From Fibrobacter succinogenes (lineage in GTDB: Bacteria > Fibrobacterota > Fibrobacteria > Fibrobacterales > Fibrobacteraceae): 64,000 nucleotides of DNA. Positions within the stretch are counted from its first letter, which is position 1. Every line of letters begins with the position of its first letter. Location of the stretch: contig CACWJY010000022.1 of the NCBI GenBank assembly GCA_902761355.1, forward strand, positions 1 to 64,000, in the 5' to 3' direction. A program made the position numbers and the translations under genes. The notes beneath the pieces are model-generated. The model was not told the DNA's origin. It made no database searches and was given only the letters and a program-made list of their open reading frames with translations. This document shows positions 59,225-64,000 of this stretch, piece by piece.

Positions 59225-60808
59225 ATGAAAACAAATCTCTATTTGGTGTGCGTCGGGGCACTTTCGCTTTCGATGCTTGGTTGCTCGGATGACCATGTTT
59301 CTGGGTCGTCAGAAGATCCTAACGTCTTGACGGCACTAGGCTCGTCGAGCTCGGTGGTGGGGCTTTCGTCCGACTCTTTTGATGCTAGCTCAGGCGATTT
59401 GTGGAATCCGAGTGCGGGCAATTTTTCTGTTAATGTTGCTCGCTATGCGGCATCGTTACCGGCGGGTGCAAAAACCGATGGCCATTGGGTTATGACAACG
59501 GATGCCGAAAATGGGGGCTCGTCGTCTGTCATTTGGCCGATGGATTATGTGAGCTCGAAAGACGAACGGGCTATTGTTGAAGCGTGCAATGGCATTTGTG
59601 GAACAGTCGTTTTGAAAGAAAGTTCTACTTGGGATGTAGATGAAAATCCTTTTGCGTATGTCGGCTTTACGCTTGCGAAGGATAGTAGTGGCAATCCTGT
59701 TCCAGTTGATGTTTCTGACTGGGGTGGTATTTGCGTAACTCTAACATCGGATCAATCGTTTAGCTTGCAATTGGCTGTCCGCGACTCGTTGGATTTGCTT
59801 GATGAAAGGCTCTGGCCCACTTTCGCTTATCCTGCTGTTACTTTGCCTAGAACAAAGGATGGTGAACCTAAGACGATATGCCGTAAATGGAGTGACTTCC
59901 AAATACCTACGTGGATGCAAGATGAACCGGAATACTGGAAAACCGATGTGGGTGCGAAAGCGGCGAAACAGTTAGTTGCGTTTAGAATCGAATTTGCAGG
60001 GCGACCTGGAGAATATAAGTTCAATATCATGTCGTTAGGAACTTATTCCGAACCATTGTCGAGTTCTTCTTCTGGGGGAGACTCGTCTGGGAGCATGTCT
60101 GCGGGTAACGATTATTCCCATGATTTGTGGTATGGTCCGTCTCGCGAGACTTTTGTCAAAACGGCTCTTTATGCGGATTCTTCGTGGATACATTTGCAGA
60201 ATGGCCAATGGTACGAGTACACGGATCGAAATGAAGGCGGAAGTTCGATTTTTGACTGGTATTGGAGCGATCAATATGATGGAGAAGGCTCGCCTTTTGA
60301 TGTGATTATCGATGCGTGCGGTGGCTTGTGCTGCAACAATGTCATGTTGGACCAGGGTGAACTCTCCAGAAAGCCGTATGTGCTATTTGGATTCCAGTTG
60401 GCCCAAAATGATTCTGGCATGGGTGTGCCGGTCGATATTTCGAACTGGGGCGGAATATGCGTTACTTATCAGTCGGATTATCCAATAAGGTTGGATTTGG
60501 ATCCGGTGTCGTTGGAGGTGAGCCCTGATTCCTTGACTCCAGCAAGTGCTAACGAAGACGCAGACTTGGATATTTATAAATGGCCTTCTGTCGTTTTGCC
60601 GAAAACGTCATCTGTAGAAACTAGTATGTGCTATAAATGGAATGAATTTACCCAGATTAATTTGGATAAGTTGCCGAATCCCGACAAGTATACGATATCA
60701 GGCGAAGACGTTGTCAAAAGGGTTGTGGCAATTAGGTTCATTATCGAAGGTGAAACGGGCGATGAGGGTGCTTTCTTTATAAAAGCCCTAGGAACGAATC
60801 GTGATTAG
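59225..60808 (+). CDS. Lipoprotein with two tandem beta domains
   Basis: 527 residues with lipobox SMLGC. Two similar domains follow, about 60-285 and 300-525. Each starts DLW, holds a helix-Cys-x3-Cys stretch (EACNGICGTVVL; DACGGLCCNNVML) and then VPVDVSDWGGICVT or VPVDISNWGGICVT. Domain ends with KRVVAIRFIIEG-like strands resemble galactose-binding or CIA30-like carbohydrate-binding folds. A Ser/Gly linker (SSSSSGGDSSGSMS) joins them. No catalytic motif is seen, so it probably binds a glycan. It is coupled to the regulator by a 1-nt gap. Confidence 0.78.
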   Translation: MKTNLYLVCVGALSLSMLGCSDDHVSGSSEDPNVLTALGSSSSVVGLSSDSFDASSGDLWNPSAGNFSVNVARYAASLPAGAKTDGHWVMTTDAENGGSSSVIWPMDYVSSKDERAIVEACNGICGTVVLKESSTWDVDENPFAYVGFTLAKDSSGNPVPVDVSDWGGICVTLTSDQSFSLQLAVRDSLDLLDERLWPTFAYPAVTLPRTKDGEPKTICRKWSDFQIPTWMQDEPEYWKTDVGAKAAKQLVAFRIEFAGRPGEYKFNIMSLGTYSEPLSSSSSGGDSSGSMSAGNDYSHDLWYGPSRETFVKTALYADSSWIHLQNGQWYEYTDRNEGGSSIFDWYWSDQYDGEGSPFDVIIDACGGLCCNNVMLDQGELSRKPYVLFGFQLAQNDSGMGVPVDISNWGGICVTYQSDYPIRLDLDPVSLEVSPDSLTPASANEDADLDIYKWPSVVLPKTSSVETSMCYKWNEFTQINLDKLPNPDKYTISGEDVVKRVVAIRFIIEGETGDEGAFFIKALGTNRD

Positions 60809-60824
60809 GAAATTTTAAATTAAT

Positions 60825-60845
60825 TTGCTCAAATGAGCAATTTTT
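60825..60845 (+). terminator. Weak terminator
   Basis: TTGCTC (60825-60830), loop AAAT, GAGCAA (60835-60840), then five T. The stem is only 6 bp. Confidence 0.5.
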
Positions 60846-60860
60846 GGTAAAGAAAATTGC

Positions 60861-60868
60861 TATATTTG
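60861..60868 (+). promoter_or_regulatory. TATATTTG promoter box, SNF2 gene
   Basis: Exact TAnnTTTG ending 7 nt before the ATG. The spacer GGCGACT holds no SD. Confidence 0.55.
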
Positions 60869-60875
60869 GGCGACT

Positions 60876-63800
60876 ATGGAATATGGCGTTTATGGAAGCA
60901 CTTGGTGGAGCAAAAAGTGGCTAGACCACTTGCTTTCGGGTGCTTCCGGACGCGATATTGATTACGCTTTTAAGTATGTGGGGCGCGGTCAGGTGGCGCC
61001 TTTTGCAGTTTCTGACAATCGTGTCATGGCCGAGGTCAAGGGGCCAAACGGGGGATTGCATAATGTTTACCTGGTTTTTCCCAAGTTCGATAAGGAACGC
61101 GCCGACGTTTTTGTGAGCCTCTTAAAACAGCAGCCGGTAGAACTGGCGGCGCTTTCGAATGGGGCCATCAACCCTTCTATCGAGTTGCTCCTTTCTAAAA
61201 GCGGACTTTCGCTGTTTGAAACTTGCGACCAGGTGAACATGAATTGCGACTGCAAGGATGCCTTGCCTTGTCGCTATGTAATTTCGGTATTTTTGAAACT
61301 GGCCGAGATGATGTCCGCCGATCCGTTTGTGCTGTTTAAATTGCACGGGCTGGATATCGCCTACCTCAAGGACTACAAGCCGGAACCGGTGGAATCCGAC
61401 GTGCCGAGTGAGCCGACGCTGGTGCGGATATTGCCGGTAAATAATCGGGTGGCCTCGCCGCGCATTCCGATGTTCAAGTTTGCGGAATGGCGAGACTATT
61501 CGCATATACTCCCTGCGATGCTTTCGAATTTTCCGGAGTTCTGTCCGGCGGGGAATTTTAAGAAAAGCTTTGTCGACGAACTGGAACGCTGCCGCGCCTT
61601 TTACAATCACTTTGAAAAGTTTGAACAGTTCGCTCAGGACTTTGGCATATACCATGCGCACACCTTTTTGATGGAAAAGGAACGGCTGCAGCTGGTGCAT
61701 TCGCGCGGCTGGCAGTGGACTTTTAGCCAGCTTGAAGATGAACGCGAAGTGGCGACTGGCCTTGCCGTCGAAAACGTGATGGGGGCGCTTTGCCGCCTGA
61801 ACCAGGATTGCGTATGGCACAATCATGTGACGGTGCGTTTTGTACATCAGCTTTTGCAGGTGGCGTATTACCTGGTGCGTTGCGGGGCCATTTATCCGCA
61901 GGTGTTCTGGCTGAACAACGTTACAGCTCAGGTGCGCTGGCTCCCGGCCGAAATGCTCCCTGATGTGCTTGCGGTGGTGGCGGAACTCGAAAAGTCGGTA
62001 CCTGACGATTTTGCGTTTACCATGCGCGATCAGGTGCGCGAAGACCTAGATAGCACCGCCGAGCATATCTTGTCGGTGTTTATCGGTAAACTGCTGCGTT
62101 TTGCACGTACGGCGCAGAGCTACAAGAAAGGGACTCACGAAAACCTGCTCGGATTTTTCTTTGATTGCAAGTCGGGGAGGCTTGCCGCAAACGGGCTTAA
62201 GATTCCTTCCAAAATTCAGGCGTGGTTCTCGGTCTACAATTCGCTGGAATTCAACCACAAGATTATTTTCCACTGCTCCGAGCTAGGCAAAGAGATTGCG
62301 CTGGATGTGTTCGTAGAATCGTCGGCAGGGCGCGAACCGCTTAAGGCGCTTTTTGAAAATAGCGACCCGCGACTTTTATCGCTGATGAACGTGCTGAACT
62401 GCGTGGCAGAAACATTCAAGCCGCTCAAGGCGTACCTGGAGCGCCGCGCCGTCGAAGCCCTGGTGATGCATGGCGCGGAACTCAAGGAATTTGTCTCTTA
62501 TTCTGTCAAGAAATTCGAAGTGTTCGGCATCGTGACCGAAATGCCGCGCTCCCTTAAGGAAATCGCGCGCCCAAAGACGCAGATGAGGCTCAAGGGGAGC
62601 CTTGGTATTGGAGCGTTTACGGCGGGTGACTTGCTGGATTTTGACTGGGAAGTTGCCCTTGGTGATGAGAATATTTCGGCTGAAGAATTCCTGAAGTTGG
62701 CGCGCGATGCCGGCGGCTTGCTTAAATACAAGAACAGCTATATCGAATATACCGCCGATGACTTGAACCTTTTACAGCAACGCCTTGACGAACGTGAAAA
62801 GGAACATGCTAAGAGCGTAGAAGAATCCGATGCTGCAGAAACTGCAGAAGATTCCGAAGCGGAGGGCTCCGCTGAAAACTTTATCCCCTCTACGGCGAAA
62901 CTGATTCAGGCCTGCTTGACGGGCAAGTGCGACGAAATTTCGGTGAACATGACCGACGGGCTAAAGCAGCAGTTTGACGCCTGGCGCGGCGAAACCGAAA
63001 TTGCATTACCGCAAAATTTAAATGCGACGCTTCGCCCCTATCAGGAACGCGGCTATTCGTGGATGTATAAGAACCTGCAGATGGGCTTTGGCTGCATCTT
63101 GGCCGATGACATGGGCCTTGGAAAAACCCTCCAGGTGATTGCCTACTTGCTAAAGCTCAAGCAAGAAAGACGCCTCTCCGAAGGGCGCGCACTCGTGGTT
63201 GTACCTGCGGGCCTCTTGTGTAACTGGCAGATGGAAGTGAAAAAGTTTGCTCCCGAGCTCAAGGTGTTTACTTACCATGGGGCGGGACGCAAACTAGAAA
63301 AATTTGATGCGGATTTGCTGGTTACGACTTATTCGACTTGTCGCCTTGATTTCAAGAAACTTGAAAAGCTGAACTGGCAGGTGGTCGTTATCGATGAAGC
63401 TCAGAATATTAAGAATGCCGATAGCGAACAGAGTCGTAAAATCCGTGCTTTCAAGGCTCCCATGAAAATTGCCATGAGTGGAACACCGGTCGAAAACCGT
63501 CTCATGGAATTTTGGACCATCATGGATTTCTGTAACCGAGGCTTTTTGCCTTCGGCAAATGAATTTCGCGACAAGTACGAAACGCCTATTCAGAAAAATG
63601 CGAATCAGGTGGTTGCCGAAAAGTTCAAGAAGATTACGGCGCCCTTTATGCTCCGCCGCATGAAAACGGATAAGTCTATTATCAGTGACTTGCCCGACAA
63701 AATTCAGCAGAACGAATACGCCGAACTTACGCGTACGCAGGCTGCTTTGTACAAACGGACTCTTGACGAATTCATGAAGGAATTGCAACTGCTCGAAGAA

Positions 63801-64000
63801 GGGCCTTCTATCGGAATCAACGATGACGTGCTCGCCGTTGCCGCTGACGCTTCTGCGGGAGCCCCTGTTGGTGCAAGCAGCCTTTTCAAACGCAAGGGGC
63901 TTATCTTGCAGATGATTCTTGCGCTCAAGCAAATCTGCAATCATCCGCGTACCTATTTAAAGGCGGGCGAGGCCAAGGTCGAAGATTCCGGCAAGCTCGG
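60876..64000 (+). CDS. SNF2-family helicase with SWIM-like zinc finger (3' end outside window)
   Basis: 1041 codons are visible and the frame is open at the window end. Around residues 123-135 lies a SWIM-type motif (MNCDCKDALPCRY); the usual last His is Tyr. A long helical region is followed by the helicase core from about residue 715: LRPYQERGYSWMYKN, Walker A ADDMGLGKTLQVIAYLLKL, VVVPAGLLCNW, the DEAQ box (VVVIDEAQNIKNA), SGTPVENRLMEFW and FMLRRMKTDKS. The second RecA-like half is just starting (ILALKQICNHP). Such proteins remodel DNA-protein complexes. ATG is chosen because it directly follows the promoter box. Confidence 0.9.
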   Translation, partial: MEYGVYGSTWWSKKWLDHLLSGASGRDIDYAFKYVGRGQVAPFAVSDNRVMAEVKGPNGGLHNVYLVFPKFDKERADVFVSLLKQQPVELAALSNGAINPSIELLLSKSGLSLFETCDQVNMNCDCKDALPCRYVISVFLKLAEMMSADPFVLFKLHGLDIAYLKDYKPEPVESDVPSEPTLVRILPVNNRVASPRIPMFKFAEWRDYSHILPAMLSNFPEFCPAGNFKKSFVDELERCRAFYNHFEKFEQFAQDFGIYHAHTFLMEKERLQLVHSRGWQWTFSQLEDEREVATGLAVENVMGALCRLNQDCVWHNHVTVRFVHQLLQVAYYLVRCGAIYPQVFWLNNVTAQVRWLPAEMLPDVLAVVAELEKSVPDDFAFTMRDQVREDLDSTAEHILSVFIGKLLRFARTAQSYKKGTHENLLGFFFDCKSGRLAANGLKIPSKIQAWFSVYNSLEFNHKIIFHCSELGKEIALDVFVESSAGREPLKALFENSDPRLLSLMNVLNCVAETFKPLKAYLERRAVEALVMHGAELKEFVSYSVKKFEVFGIVTEMPRSLKEIARPKTQMRLKGSLGIGAFTAGDLLDFDWEVALGDENISAEEFLKLARDAGGLLKYKNSYIEYTADDLNLLQQRLDEREKEHAKSVEESDAAETAEDSEAEGSAENFIPSTAKLIQACLTGKCDEISVNMTDGLKQQFDAWRGETEIALPQNLNATLRPYQERGYSWMYKNLQMGFGCILADDMGLGKTLQVIAYLLKLKQERRLSEGRALVVVPAGLLCNWQMEVKKFAPELKVFTYHGAGRKLEKFDADLLVTTYSTCRLDFKKLEKLNWQVVVIDEAQNIKNADSEQSRKIRAFKAPMKIAMSGTPVENRLMEFWTIMDFCNRGFLPSANEFRDKYETPIQKNANQVVAEKFKKITAPFMLRRMKTDKSIISDLPDKIQQNEYAELTRTQAALYKRTLDEFMKELQLLEEGPSIGINDDVLAVAADASAGAPVGASSLFKRKGLILQMILALKQICNHPRTYLKAGEAKVEDSGKL

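Noticed and set aside
1..64000. CRISPR array or tRNA/rRNA genes
   Set aside because: No regularly spaced repeats and no cloverleaf or rRNA-like sequence was noticed in the intergenic regions I read.

Overview
The window is from a Fibrobacter species or a close relative. Three protein families named for this genus occur together here: TIGR02147 (DUF4423) regulators, FISUMP-domain (TIGR02145) lipoproteins and fibro-slime (TIGR02148) surface proteins. Polysaccharide-degradation enzymes (a GH3 glycosidase and a CE15-type glucuronoyl esterase) fit that lifestyle. Many promoters carry a TAnnTTTG-like box, mostly TATATTTG. This resembles the -7 element of Bacteroidetes and fits the FCB group.

Layout. 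1-6.3 kb: the end of a surface-polysaccharide locus (FkbH-like protein, acyl carrier protein, two glycosyltransferases, UDP-galactopyranose mutase, Wzx-type flippase, LicD phosphotransferase). 6.3-8.9 kb: a scarred, AT-rich segment with a gene remnant, an antitoxin without a toxin, an orphan gene and a HigB/HigA-ImmA toxin-antitoxin pair. 8.9-11.2 kb: a GH3 enzyme whose upstream region holds a probable small RNA and a hairpin covering the ribosome binding site. 11.3-18.3 kb: a tight six-gene operon (small membrane protein, ABC-2 transporter, two PilT-like ATPases, patatin/beta-barrel protein). 18.3-23.3 kb: MATE exporter, MltG, a small secreted protein, AzlCD and an arylamine N-acetyltransferase-like enzyme. 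23.3-35.5 kb: a surface-protein operon with a lipoprotein, a Pro/Ala-rich barrel protein, a giant fibro-slime protein, a Ser-rich cadherin-like protein and a second, broken fibro-slime gene. 35.6-41.1 kb: DUF3800 protein, alaS, a YhhN-like membrane protein and a GSCFA protein. 41.1-47.2 kb: a tandemly duplicated regulator-lipoprotein cassette. 47.2-58.2 kb: CDF transporter, M16 protease, bioB, a lipoprotein, argF, a 31-aa ribosome-type protein, CE15 esterase, a GGGP-synthase-family enzyme and a malic enzyme. 58.2-60.8 kb: a third regulator-lipoprotein pair. From 60.9 kb: the start of an SNF2 helicase that runs off the window.

The most notable points are these. First, the junction and two apparently compensating single-base shifts in the tandem fibro-slime genes, together with a 99-bp perfect repeat at both 3' ends. 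Second, the TIGR02147-lipoprotein module is present three times; two copies share a leader hairpin against the ribosome binding site, and the third has an inverted-repeat operator. Third, at least four genes have TAnnTTTG only 4-7 nt before ATG with no Shine-Dalgarno sequence, which suggests leaderless mRNAs. Fourth, there is a promoter-to-terminator small RNA candidate near 11.1 kb. Fifth, the PilT-like ATPases are paired, and one has lost the Walker A lysine. All calls come from reading the sequence; no database search was run.
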